Source: Promerops cafer
Taxonomy: Eukaryota > Chordata > Aves > Passeriformes > Nectariniidae
Length of the DNA: 64,000 nucleotides
Assembly: GCA_013398275.1 (NCBI GenBank)
Contig: VZSE01014389.1
Location: 2,467,960 to 2,531,959, forward strand
Direction: 5' to 3'
Shown: piece by piece, positions 29,390-39,900 of the stretch
How positions within the stretch are numbered: the first letter of the stretch is position 1
Layout of the letters: each line of letters begins with the position of its first letter
Notes under the pieces: model-generated
Databases searched by the model: none
Seen by the model: the letters and a program-made list of their open reading frames with translations, nothing else
Told to the model about the DNA's origin: nothing
Made by a program: the position numbers and the translations under genes

Positions 29390-29775
29390 GTTGGAGTAGG
29401 GCGGTTTACTCAGGTTGATGCCGTCGCGGATGAGCTTGTCCCGGATCATGATCTTCAGCTTCAGCCTGGGGTACGCGANGGCTCCTCCGGCCCCCTCACC
29501 TGGCGGGGGCAGCGCCCGGCGGGGGCGGGGGGCGGCGGCGGCGGCTCCAGGGTGAAGTAGAGCCCCGCCGCCCTCTCGTCCGCCTCCTTCAGCCGCCGCA
29601 CGGCTTCGTGGATTCGGCGCCGGTGGTGGGGCACGGCCACGCCGATGGCATCCAGGTCCGGGTCGCCGATCTGCTTGCAGACCTCCAGGTCGTCGTAGCC
29701 ATTATCGACGAAAGACTCCGCGTACTGGGGGAGCTGCAGGGTCTTCAGCCACTCGTAGACAATGTTGGTGCACAT
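29387..29775 (-). CDS. SAMD5: SAMD5 first coding exon (SAM domain protein), with an assembly frame break
   Basis: The exon encodes the N-terminal part of SAMD5, a small protein of about 170 residues in mammals. It is built around one sterile alpha motif, a helical protein-interaction domain; its exact partners are not shown by the sequence. Translation starts MCTNIVYEWLK at 29775. The SAM domain spans about residues 5-65, with the core QLPQYAESFVDNGYDDLEV followed by CKQIGDPDLDAIG and a basic helix (HRRRIHEAVRRLK). AAGLYFTLEP and a run of six prolines (residues 78-83) follow. After a single n at 29479 the frame shifts and the conserved tail YPRLKLKIMIRDKL continues to KPPYSNK. The exon ends in phase 0 at AAG before GTAAGA. 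The ATG has A at -3. An open frame continues upstream to 30120, but family conservation begins at MCTN, so the upstream part is taken as UTR. The linker is much shorter than in mammals, which fits missing bases at n. The last coding exon, expected to add roughly 20 residues, was not found in this window. Identification rests on recalled family sequence and is confident. Confidence 0.95.
29479..29479. other. SAMD5: Single ambiguous base within the SAMD5 coding exon
   Basis: The n separates two reading frames that both belong to SAMD5. The last whole codon before it in the upstream frame ends at 29482, and the first certain codon of the tail frame begins at 29476. Only five bases lie between, one short of a whole number of codons. 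The placeholder must therefore stand for a number of bases equal to 2 modulo 3, probably considerably more given the short linker. Confidence 0.9.
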
Positions 29776-30150
29776 GCTGGCTCCAAAATAATAATGATTG
29801 CAACTTTCAGCACCGAAGCCAGCCTCCCCCTTTCCACTTTTCGCCAAAGGACATAAAGCCACAAAAACTGCGATGCAAGTAAGAGATCTCAAAATCAAGG
29901 TCAAGAAAACATCCACCAGGAAAAGAAAAAAAAAATCCTTAAAGCAGATCAGTAGGGCGCCGCAAGCACTGCTGAGCGAACCCCTCCTGCTTGTTCCTCC
30001 TCTTGTACCAAGTACAGCCGCTTTCTGCCATCGGAGAAGGGAGGCTCGGACTAGAAAGAAGCAAAATATATGGGTGCATCCCCTAAAATCCCAGGTCGCT
30101 GCTGCACAACATCCACCCACTTTCTCTGGAAGTAATTCGCAGTGGCTGTC

Positions 30151-30166
30151 TTTTTTTTTTTTTTTT
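30151..30166. repeat. T16 homopolymer in the SAMD5 5' UTR or promoter
   Basis: Sixteen T on the plus strand (A on the sense strand of SAMD5), followed by a CT-rich stretch to about 30180. It lies about 375 bases upstream of the start codon. Confidence 0.85.
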
Positions 30167-31082
30167 CTTTCTTCCTTTCAGTGTTAGTTTCTGTTTCTGC
30201 TTCTGTCTCACCTTCCTGCGCTCTGTCGTATGATGAATCTGTTTACTATAAGTAGCTGCTTTGGTACACGATGGTGTCGGGGGAGATCCGAGTGCAGGAT
30301 CCCGCACCCTCGCCCAGCGTGGGCAGGGGTGCCGGTGTGCAGTGCCCTCCTCTCCAGTGCCTCTCCCAGCAGCGGGCGCACACGGCGGCTTTTGCTTTCC
30401 TTTTAAACGGCTCTTTTCGGATTAGGAGCAAAACAGAGGGAAGAAAAAAAAAATCCCACTCACTTTTCCGAGTTACTTTCCCAATTTCCCTTCATACCCT
30501 TAATGCTGGTTAAATGCGCTTCGCTGGCAGAGAGACCAGAAACTGCTTTCCAACCCCACTTTCTCCGCGTTGATGCCGGCGGTGCCCTCCTGCCCCAGCG
30601 GGGCACGCAAGCCCTCCGCCCGGCCCGCGAAACTTTCTCTGCGTTCCCCTATCGCAGCTGGCGCTCCCGCCGCTGTCCGCAGCCGCCCTGGGGAGGAGGC
30701 GGCGGCGGCGGGGCCGTGCGGGCGGCCGGCGCTTCGTGCATCCTCCGGCGGCGGCGGATGAGCCGATCTGCGGCAGGTCACCGGCGCTGCCCCCGCCTTC
30801 CCCGGATGCCGCCGGAGCTCTCCCTTCCCGGTCACCGGTACCCGGAGCGGTGCTCCCCGCCTGGGTCCTCCCTCTATCCCGGAGGCGCCTGATGCGCCGC
30901 CCGCAGATCTCCTCCGGCTCCTCCCGGTGCGGCTTCTGCCCGCTCCTCCTCCGCGCCCGCCACCCTGCTGCCAGCCCCCTGCCCCGGCTCTCCTCCGGGC
31001 CCTTCCAACTTTCCCTGCCCGCAGCCCGCGGTCTCTGCCGCCGGCCGCTCGCCTGCCCAGCCCGACCCGCCGGGGGCGCGGG

Positions 31083-31281
31083 NNNNNNNNNNNNNNNNNN
31101 NNNNNNNNNNNNNNNNNNNNNNNNNNNNNNNNNNNNNNNNNNNNNNNNNNNNNNNNNNNNNNNNNNNNNNNNNNNNNNNNNNNNNNNNNNNNNNNNNNNN
31201 NNNNNNNNNNNNNNNNNNNNNNNNNNNNNNNNNNNNNNNNNNNNNNNNNNNNNNNNNNNNNNNNNNNNNNNNNNNNNNNNN
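31083..31281. other. Assembly gap inside the CpG island
   Basis: This is a run of 199 n flanked by sequence of extreme GC content (CCGGGGGCGCGG on the left, CGCCCCCGGCTCCCC on the right). Such gaps in bird assemblies usually mark GC-rich templates that sequenced poorly. The true length is unknown. Promoter elements or an upstream non-coding exon could be hidden here. Confidence 0.95.
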
Positions 31282-31530
31282 CGCCCCCGGCTCCCCTCGC
31301 CAACCCCCGGGGGCTGAGGCGGGGCCCTTTGCCATTATAATTCTAAACTGCTTGGGACGTGTTTTCTTGAGAAGATCCCGCTTCATGCTGGCTGCGGGGA
31401 GCTGGGGACGGGCTGTGGGGCACCCACGAGCCTCCCGAAGCACAGGGGTGCCGGAGGAGGGGCACCCCTCCCCCAGTTTTGTAATTTGGCGGGGGGCGTT
31501 TTCGTAACGGGTTTCCTGGAGGACTTTTTT

Positions 31531-32359
31531 GAGCAGAGTTAGGCGCACATTTGTCCTCAGGCTTCACGTAGCTCGCCACAGGATTGCGCAGCACAGCGGC
31601 GTTCTCACAGAAAGCATTGCACTGCAAGGTGTTTTGGAAAGGTTAGCTACTTCCAGCGGCTAAAATGCAGCCTCTGGGTATAAAGCCTAGGGATCACAGG
31701 TTCCTCTGCTAAAGAGGGAGAAAAGGAGGAAGAGAATTTTGCTCCTTTTAAAATCTCCTTCCATCCTTTTTTTTTTTTTTTCTGAATCTTATTTTATTTC
31801 CAGACCACATAGTATGTCAAACTCTCTTCTCAGCCCAGAGACAGATTGATGCAGCAATTATCTTCTCTTCACAGACCTGGTGAAAGACTGACAGCACGGG
31901 CAAAATTAGCAAGGAGGTTCTGTGATCTGGAGCTGGAACTGATGGTATGAGAGGCAGGAAAAACTGACTGATGCAGGCCCTATCCATCAGTCTTATTGAC
32001 AATACATTCTGAATTATATCATTTTTATGTGTGCATTTTGGAATGGTCTTGAAAGGCTTTTAAGGTATTGCAAATGTTATGATTCAGATGATTCGGATGT
32101 GCTTGGTGAAAGGGTAAGACCCTTCTGATGGGACAGCAGGAGAAGTGGTGCACTCCCATGGGACTGTGGAGGCTGACAAGGTTACAATGCTGTGAAACTC
32201 TCTGGTTGCTTGGCACTGATTGGTTTCACACAATTAAGTCACCTGTCAGTAAATATAGTAAAGTTTTATGTGACTTTGAAATACCAAAATAAACAACAAT
32301 TAAAAAAAGAAAGACAATCAGAAGTCCAGGAAACAAAAGACTGGTCTACCTCACCTCAA
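31531..32359. other. Intergenic sequence upstream of SAMD5; no gene recognised
   Basis: GC content falls quickly after the CpG island. A T16 run lies near 31769-31784. No exon, RNA gene or transposon was recognised. Confidence 0.5.
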
Positions 32360-32398
32360 CCCCACAGAAAAATGTGGGGCAAGTCTTTGTGAAGACTT
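32360..32398. repeat. Two adjacent perfect hairpins
   Basis: CCCCACA (32360-32366) pairs with TGTGGGG (32373-32379) across a six-base loop. One base later AAGTCTT (32381-32387) pairs with AAGACTT (32392-32398) across a four-base loop TGTG. The two seven-pair stems are nearly contiguous and end about 25 bases before a CR1 remnant. Confidence 0.75.
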
Positions 32399-32423
32399 AC
32401 ATGAGAGTTGGGTGGGTAGTTAG

Positions 32424-32560
32424 AAGTAATGTTCCTCGGGGTTGATACTAGTGCCAGCACTGTTCATCATCTTCACTGGTGCTCCCAGTGCCAAGGTGGA
32501 ATACATACTCAGGGGCAACACCAAATAGGGGGAAGGGTAGTCAATGTTGGGAAGGTAATT
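32424..32560 (+). mobile_element. Degraded CR1 LINE fragment from the reverse transcriptase region
   Basis: Blocks such as GTTCCTCGGGGTTGATACTA, GTGCCAGCACTGTTCATCAT and CTTCACTGGTGCTCCCAGTG match the CR1 ORF2 stretch that follows the GVPQGS-type motif of the reverse transcriptase. A later GGCAACACCAAATAGGGG corresponds to the catalytic-site neighbourhood. The frame is broken by stops and the catalytic residues are not preserved, so it is a dead fragment. It is on the plus strand, unlike the other four copies. Confidence 0.75.
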
Positions 32561-33535
32561 CAAGAGTAAAGAAGGAAGAAGGTCAAAAAGTGGCAGAGCA
32601 GAAAATGGAGGCATGTTTTGATTGGTAACAGCAAACCCAGTTTGAAAAACTCCTTTATGTGCTTTTTATTAGGTGCAGTGATATTATTCAGGAACACTTA
32701 GAGTTGTTTATTTTTTCAACATTCAAGATTTTTTTTATTTTTGACACATTAAGGAAGGAGCATGGGCATTTGCTCTGGATACCTGACTACTGTTCAGTGT
32801 TTTGAATCATGCACTCACATATTTGATGGTCGAAAAAAAACTAGACAAGAACACAAACACTTAGAACTGAGTACTCACATAATGGATGAATGTGAGGAAG
32901 ACTCTAAAATGAATACAATTCCATCAAGATATTTGTGAAGGTGTTCAGGTAGAACAGGAAACTCAGATTCATACAGAGAATGAGTACCCCATGATTATGT
33001 TGCAAAGTATAATGTGCAATTAACGAGTGGAAGCTAATATTTCTGTGTTTTTTTAAAAAGAACAGAACCAGACTCTCAAATATTTTTCTAGGGCTTCCAC
33101 TAGGGCACAAGGTGAATAATTCACTAGAACTGCTCATACACAATGGCAAATGTTTGCAGAACCAGGCTATTAGTTCAGGTAGATAGAGCTATTTATACTT
33201 GTGTGTAAAATGTTGTGATGATTTTACTGTACGTGGTATACATTGGCAAAGAGTCCAGAGGGAAAAAACAATGACTGTGAGAGAAGGTTTGAAGATATCC
33301 AATGTCTTACCCCAATTGTTAATCCTAAAAAACATATAGCAACATAACTCAGCATCTAAAGGAGGATTTGCCCATGTAAACTCCGCATAGAAATAAACTT
33401 AGAACTTCAAAAACTGGTATGCATCATGTCAATTCCCACAGCTGTACTAACTAATGGAAAGTACTATCTGTTAAGTGTTCTGGAGATTGACTTTTCCTCA
33501 TTAAAAAATCAGATGGCCATTATTTAAAGTACTCT
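32561..33535. other. Intergenic sequence; nothing recognised
   Basis: AT-rich unique sequence between two CR1 fragments. No open frame with a recognisable domain was seen. Confidence 0.5.
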
Positions 33536-33942
33536 TTCATAGAAGATTAGGAAAATTTAGATTGGAAAGGACTCCTGGGAGTCACCCAGTCCCATACCCC
33601 ACTCAGAACAGACCTCATTGCAAACTCCCATCAGGTTGCAGACAGGTTTGCCCCACTGACTTTTGAAAATCCACAGGGATGGAGGTTCCCCAGTCTTTCT
33701 GGGTGGTCCCTTCCAGCACTGACATACTCCCTCCATGAAGAATTTCTTCCTCTTGTCTGGTCAAAGCAATTGTGACCTTTGTCTCATATGCTTTTGCTGA
33801 GCACTTCTAAGAATGATTTGGCTCTGTCTTCTCCATGGCTTTCCCCACAGGCAATGAAAGACTGCAGTGTGGTGTCCTTTACCTTTTCATCTGTAAGATA
33901 AATAAGCCAAGTTCTCCTAGCCTCTTCTTATATTTTGTCAGC
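33536..33942 (-). mobile_element. Old CR1 LINE, 3' fragment
   Basis: About 400 bases in reverse complement, more diverged than the copy at 11431 and lacking a clean octamer tail. Diagnostic blocks in order are GATTGGAAAGGACTCCTGGG, CACAGGGATGGAGGTTCCCC, CCATGAAGAATTTCTTCCTC, TTGGCTCTGTCTTCTCCATG, and ATAAGCCAAGTTCTCCTAGC followed by CTCTTCTTATA. No coding potential remains. Confidence 0.9.
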
Positions 33943-36900
33943 AGGCAAAAACTTGAAAACATGATGTTTGTGAGGTATATAAGTAAAAATTTTATCACAG
34001 AATAGACAATGAGAACATTGCAATCAGGAATTTATATGAAATTTAAATGTAAAATTAGAACTGTTTACAAAACAGATTTATCACTTAGAATTATTATATA
34101 AACAAAGCAATGTTTTAATTATAAAAGAAATGTTAAAATATACAAAAACATGACCCCACTCTAAATTTACTCACTATGTTTGTAATAACTTAATGCTCAC
34201 TGAGACTATACAACAGGGAATGTGAAAGGATCTAGCTGATGAAATATCCATTTTTCTTTGTTGTGAATATAAAATTAATTTGGATTTGAGAGTGTGTTTG
34301 AAACAGAACAGTTACTTTATTTACTGTGATTCTTTCCTGTAAAAATATACAGGTATTAATTCCAGTTCTCTATTTAATGAGATAGATAAAGAAACTGAAT
34401 AGAAATGAGAATAATTGTCTAAATCAAAGCTACTGTTTTAATCAGAACAAGTTCTGTAAAAAGAATTCAGTCTAAAAATTATCCTCTTTTTCCTTAGTAA
34501 CAGAAGGAAAAAGTATAAAATCCCAGCTTCTTCCACAGACTAGCAAATTCTCCATTAACCAGTCAACTTTAAACACTTTACTTTTGATGCCATACTCAAT
34601 GAGAAGGTAAATGGGCTTGCACAAGTTTTATTTTCTTGGCCTTTTGTAACAAAGACTCTGTCCTGAAAGAAAACAAGATTATCCTAAACCAAAAAACAAA
34701 ATTATCCTAAACAAAAATTTGTGACTATTTTACCAGCTGCTGACAGACACCTATTTTCATAAAATAATGGTTCCCTATAATAATTCAGGGTTGGTTTATC
34801 TTTACAAACATAAACCACTGACCAACTCCCATTGCTACTAGCTTTGAGCCAGAAGGTAGTGCTGACATGGTGTGGGCATGGTTGAATTTTACCCAAACTG
34901 AAAACATTTTGCTTCACACTGAATGCTCTTGAAGTGAACTCTTTATTGTAGATAAATATAAGAAGAAATCCTAAATTATTACTAATAGTTGCATTCTTAC
35001 TACTCCATAAGTTGTGGAAATCTCTACAAATACCAGCTGAATATAAACATGGTGGATAGAAAACTAATAAATATTTACACCCTCACAATTTACAATCTAG
35101 TGCTTCCATATGATACTGTCCAGAAATCATAATGAAGAAAAAGCTTAAAGCTTTGCTCTCTTGGTCATTTATTTCTGTTTCCTTTTTGCTATGAAGTTCC
35201 ACTTACTCTTCTTCATCAAGAAGAGCTTCTTTATAAGACACATGCATGAATCATGAAACAACAATCTTTATGAGGCTTTCAAGTCAGATTCATTTTTTCC
35301 AGTAAGAAATTTAATTTAAAGCATTGGCTAATGCGTAACAAAATTGAACTCACAGTCAGTAGTGTCACATGCCTTAAACAAATATATTGTGCAAATCTGC
35401 AAACATCAAGCACCAGGTTTCCAGGAAACCAAAGGGAAGAAAAGGATTTAATAAAATGGGCAAAAATTAATCCATCATTTCTAACTGGCCTGTGCAACTT
35501 CCCCTAATACTTTTGGCACTAGCTGTAATTATCAACTGTAATTCCTGTGGAAGAGAAAGCATATGCCAGGGAAGGGGAGAACCCTTCAACCCTCCAGAAA
35601 TTATCCTCTCCCTTCCAAAAAGGTCCTCTGGTGTCCTAAGACCTCAAGGTAGTATCCTGGCCCTGGCGGATACGAGGGAAAAACTCCTGGAATTCAGTTC
35701 AGACCAGCTGAGCCTTCTGTGTGCTCCCAGAGCAGTGTCACCCATTCATCCTACAGAGCTTCATCAGAGTTGCCCTATGACAGACAGGTCCTAGTTTCTC
35801 CCATGTTTGTTTTTACTCTGGCTCTCTTCAGCAATATACACACAAAGGCCCAGATTTAGGAAGTATTTAGGGGAAGATAGAAAATAATGAGATTTTTCAA
35901 AATTACACAAAACCCACTCTCTTAAGTAAATATGCATTACAACTGTGTCCTGAAACTTCTTTCTTTTAGGTAAATAGCTGATAGTAGAGACTGGCTGTTC
36001 CTATTACCTGCTGACATGTTCAGGTTCCCTTATTCCATGGGCTCTTTCTCTGACTGCTCCCTTCTTCCATCCTTCCTCCATGTCTATTATCCCAAGCAAT
36101 TTTCTGCAGTTCTCTCTGCCTCATGGACTGTGTTATTTCACCATCTCCTGTTTCCATATTTCCTCTCCTTTTCCTTTACAACATCCCTTCTGAATAGCTT
36201 TTTTGTTCACACTTCTCACTTTCAGTTATTTTCTCCTTCTCTTGCTGTGTCCAGATCTAATTCTTTCCCCCTACACCTCCAACAAAAATAGTTAAGTGGG
36301 ATAATTTCCTTGTAATGTTTTCCCTGTTCATGTACTTATTTTTTACTTAGGCACCTGCTACCTAGACAAAATATCGAGCTAGAGGGGCTTCACATCTGAT
36401 TCAGTGTGGCCATTACTAGGTATGGTTTTTGTGGAGGGTGAAAACACCATCCTAGCTTTGCCTTTCTCTCTTAAGCTCAGCTACCGTAGATGTTATAAAC
36501 ACACAGAACTTCCTGAGTGGTGCTTCAAACACAAGGTCTTAAAGCAGGAGCAGTGCAAGGTAGAAATCAGCAAGAGCAAAGAAGCAAATACTTATTCTAT
36601 TTCTTGAGGGTCATTGAACATAAAGTGCTTCCTCAGAGGAAGAAGGTAAGATTATTACCCAGGTGGCTATCAGGTAAAAATTACTGGAGTGAAGAAGTAC
36701 TGCAGGTTAGCAGTCAGGATTTGTCCTCTTATGGACCTGAATCCATCACATCAGCAGGACCCCAAGTCCTGAGGGAAGAGAAGGAACCAGCTGGCATGAA
36801 AACATGGGCCACGTATGTTAGACCATCTGAAACAGCCAAGGATTTGGCTCCTGGCTTTGAAATAAAAGAGTCCTGATACTGCTGCAACTGTGAAGAACCT

Positions 36901-39900
36901 CCAACAAAAAAATTAGAAAGCTTCTGCTGTGCCATTTCAAAACAAAGACAGAAAAAAATGTTTGGATTTGTGCAAAAGCTTTTCTCCAAATAATCAATGT
37001 TTGAAAGAATCAAATATTTCCCTAATTCCCTCCAGACATCCCCATTCTGGATGAGTAATGAGAAATTAATCATCCTGTCAAAATAAATGCTGTGAGACCT
37101 TTTAGTCATGCTCACCCCTCTCTCTATAATAGATTTTTGTCAGTCATTCAACTAGGTGTCCCGAAAGACAGCGCTGTATCTCAGCTCCCCTATGGTCTTT
37201 TTTTTTCCCTGTCTGGGACTGATTCTGACATTCCTTGATATGTCAGGAGTCGATCACACATCAGAGGAGGCCAGCCCATCACACCCTCCTTGCCTCCACT
37301 GACTGCCACAGCACCACACAGCACCAGCTCTTCATTAAGTCACTGTCGATTCCGGGCTTCCTGCAGCTGATACCCAGGATCTTCCTGACACAAGCAGACA
37401 CAGCTGCTGCATCTATGGGGTTTTAACTGCTTACATGGATAAATACAAGGCTAGCAGAATATAATAAGGTCAGGGAATTACCAAACAAGAGTTCTCACAG
37501 TCATGTGAGTTCATTTACACCACACATATTTCTGCTAAAGTTGATGTAACAGTATAATTAGAAATGTGAGTAAGAAAAAGGAAGAAGTAACTTGGGTTTT
37601 CTGTTCCTCTGAGTCATGACAGCTAAAAGAACCTGGAGTTTTCCTGTAGATACAAAATTGATATGATGGGTTTTATCTCCAGAGAACACATCCATTTTAT
37701 ATTTTTAACACCTTAGCTTTTAATCCCTTTTTCAACAGCCAGTATCTCAACAGAAGTTTTATCTTTGTATTACTGGGTCGTCATTTCTCAATAGCATGCA
37801 TGCAGTTTCCATTAATGTGCAAACACTTTCAGTAAAGTGAACCATCATGTATCTTTAATTATCAGTTTATGTTTGAAGTGAATCTGGGAAAACTGCTGAG
37901 GGGTAGAGACCTTGGCTGCAGAAAGAAAGACAGATCTGAGAGTTAACCTCTGCACCTCTGGTGGGAGAAGACAAGAGAAAAATTAGTTATAAAGCAAATA
38001 ACTTTCAAATTTAAAAAATACCATATGTGCAAATCACTGATGCTTTTTAACCCTGGAAGTGTTGGTAGGGGGATGGAGAATCTTTTCTTTCCTTCCAGGC
38101 ATCTGTAGACTTTCACATCTCACCCACTTCAGCTGAGTATGCAATATAGGAGTGTTGCAGAAGTGGAAAGGGGCTGCACACATGAGATGATCCAAACTGT
38201 GACACCAACTCTGATCTAGACATGGGTCAAACCTAGCCTAGAAATACACTCATTGACAACACCTTGGCATTTATCGGCATCCTGATTCTTATTGTTATTT
38301 CAAGTTGTGACATTCAGAAGACACAGTTTTAAGTCTATAGCTCTGGGTTTTAAATACCCAAGAAAGGCTGCATCTCAGCTTGGTGGACCAGGGGCATTTC
38401 TGTGCTCCCAGATTCTGTGCAGGTAAATTCTCCAGCTGTGTCACAACCTCTTACCAGAGTAGAACTGGGGGGTCCAGTTCATTACCTTTGCAGTAACTCA
38501 TGGTAAGAACAGCAGTCACACAGCCTGGAAGACAGCTATTGCTGATGTCAACCAAAAGCTCAATTCAGATGTTTGAGAGAACAGGAGTCCAAAGTATGTC
38601 ATGAAGCACACCCACCTTTCCATCTAACAAGCCTCTGCAATCCTGCTAATGATTTGAGACAGGTCAAATCATGTCCTCAAAGTTCAAGACTCTGATTTGG
38701 AATTAAGAATCATGGTTTGATCTAAAGCTAAGATAATGATGAATTAGCTTATTTTGGATTAATCAAATATTAGGGCAATTCCTCTTTCATTCAAGCCCAG
38801 TTGAAGACGGGGTGGAAGATTAATGCATCTTTGTCTCTAACCAGTCTTAGCCTTAAAAAACTATCATTGGTTCAGGCTGGTCAGCTGAAGTGTGAGAAGT
38901 ATCCTGAGGAGATGTGATGTAATGAAGAATTTTCCCTTTTCCCAGAAGATATAAAAAGCCAACTCGTTCTAGTGATGCCAGTCAATAGGTTTATGAGGCA
39001 ATCTGTAGTCTACCTTTCCATTAGCACACATGTAAGATATGGTTGTGGACATTCCCTGTCTTTTTATAATAAAAAGTCACTTCTCTTACAGCTGCAAAAA
39101 TCAAACCAAGGGAGCTTCATCAGCTCCTGCCCAGGCAAAATACCCTACCTTCTGTGAAGGGTTCATGGGTTTTGTGTTACAAGCTTTTAAATAAAGCCCA
39201 TTTCACACAAATGAGCTCTTTTACTTTCAGAAAAAGATAGTCCTCTATGGGTGTTTTCAATCAGAGCTTTTAAACTCAGTCCCTATTTCATGGCTATTTT
39301 CTCCCTTAGTCACTGCTATGCTGAGCTACCCACCACCTGTCTACCATAATTCTAGGAGGGATCATTGGAAGTAGCACATTTTTGAAGTAAGAGCAAGAGA
39401 GATTCTAAAGATTTTTTGTGAATTAGATGAGGAATACGAAATAGAAGATCCTATCAATGAGATCAAAGAAAACTGTAGAAGTGGGACATATATGTCTCTT
39501 TGTTCTGCCTAGTAATTCAGCCTTAATCCTCATGAATATAAATTTTAATACATAATTAATTTAATAAAAAAAAACTTAGGTAAAATTTAGAGGGCACTTT
39601 GTACAAAGCATGTAGATAAACCTTTGCTATGCTAGAAGACTTCACTGAACTTCCAGAGTAAACTAAATCTGAACACTGGCTCCCTCCTAAGTGAGGTGTA
39701 TAGCAGTGAACAGTGTTTATAGATGTCAGACCAATGATACTGGGGGTTTCAGAGCTCCAAAAAGTAAAGGTAGAACACCCTATTATCTTAATTTTGCCCC
39801 TGCCTGAAGTACAAATAGAAAAATGTGTCTTCTTACACTGCAAACTGAGGATATTCAGTGCTGCTCTTTTAATATTTTCTAATCTGGCCTGTGTTCGAAC

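Larger units (their letters stand above)
29260..31530 (-). promoter_or_regulatory. SAMD5: CpG island covering the SAMD5 promoter, 5' UTR and exon 1
   Basis: GC content and CpG density rise sharply here against AT-rich flanks. CGG runs occur at about 30696-30711 and inside the exon. The island spans the start codon and extends about 1.7 kb upstream, as is usual for CpG-island promoters of developmental genes. No clear TATA box fixes the start site. A weak TTATAGTA-like element lies near 30245-30255 on the minus strand, followed 30-40 bases downstream by a strong donor-like AAGGTGAGA. The island is broken by a 199-base gap, so the real start site could lie inside missing sequence. Numerous overlapping open frames in the island are products of GC richness and are not annotated as genes. 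Confidence 0.75.

Noticed and set aside
29776..30120. N-terminal extension of SAMD5 starting at the ATG at 30120
   Set aside because: Family conservation begins exactly at MCTNIVYEWLK with a good start context. The upstream 115 residues look like translated UTR.
30500..31548. Long open frames through the CpG island on both strands
   Set aside because: They run through 199 n and reflect stop-codon depletion in GC-rich DNA. None has a recognisable domain.
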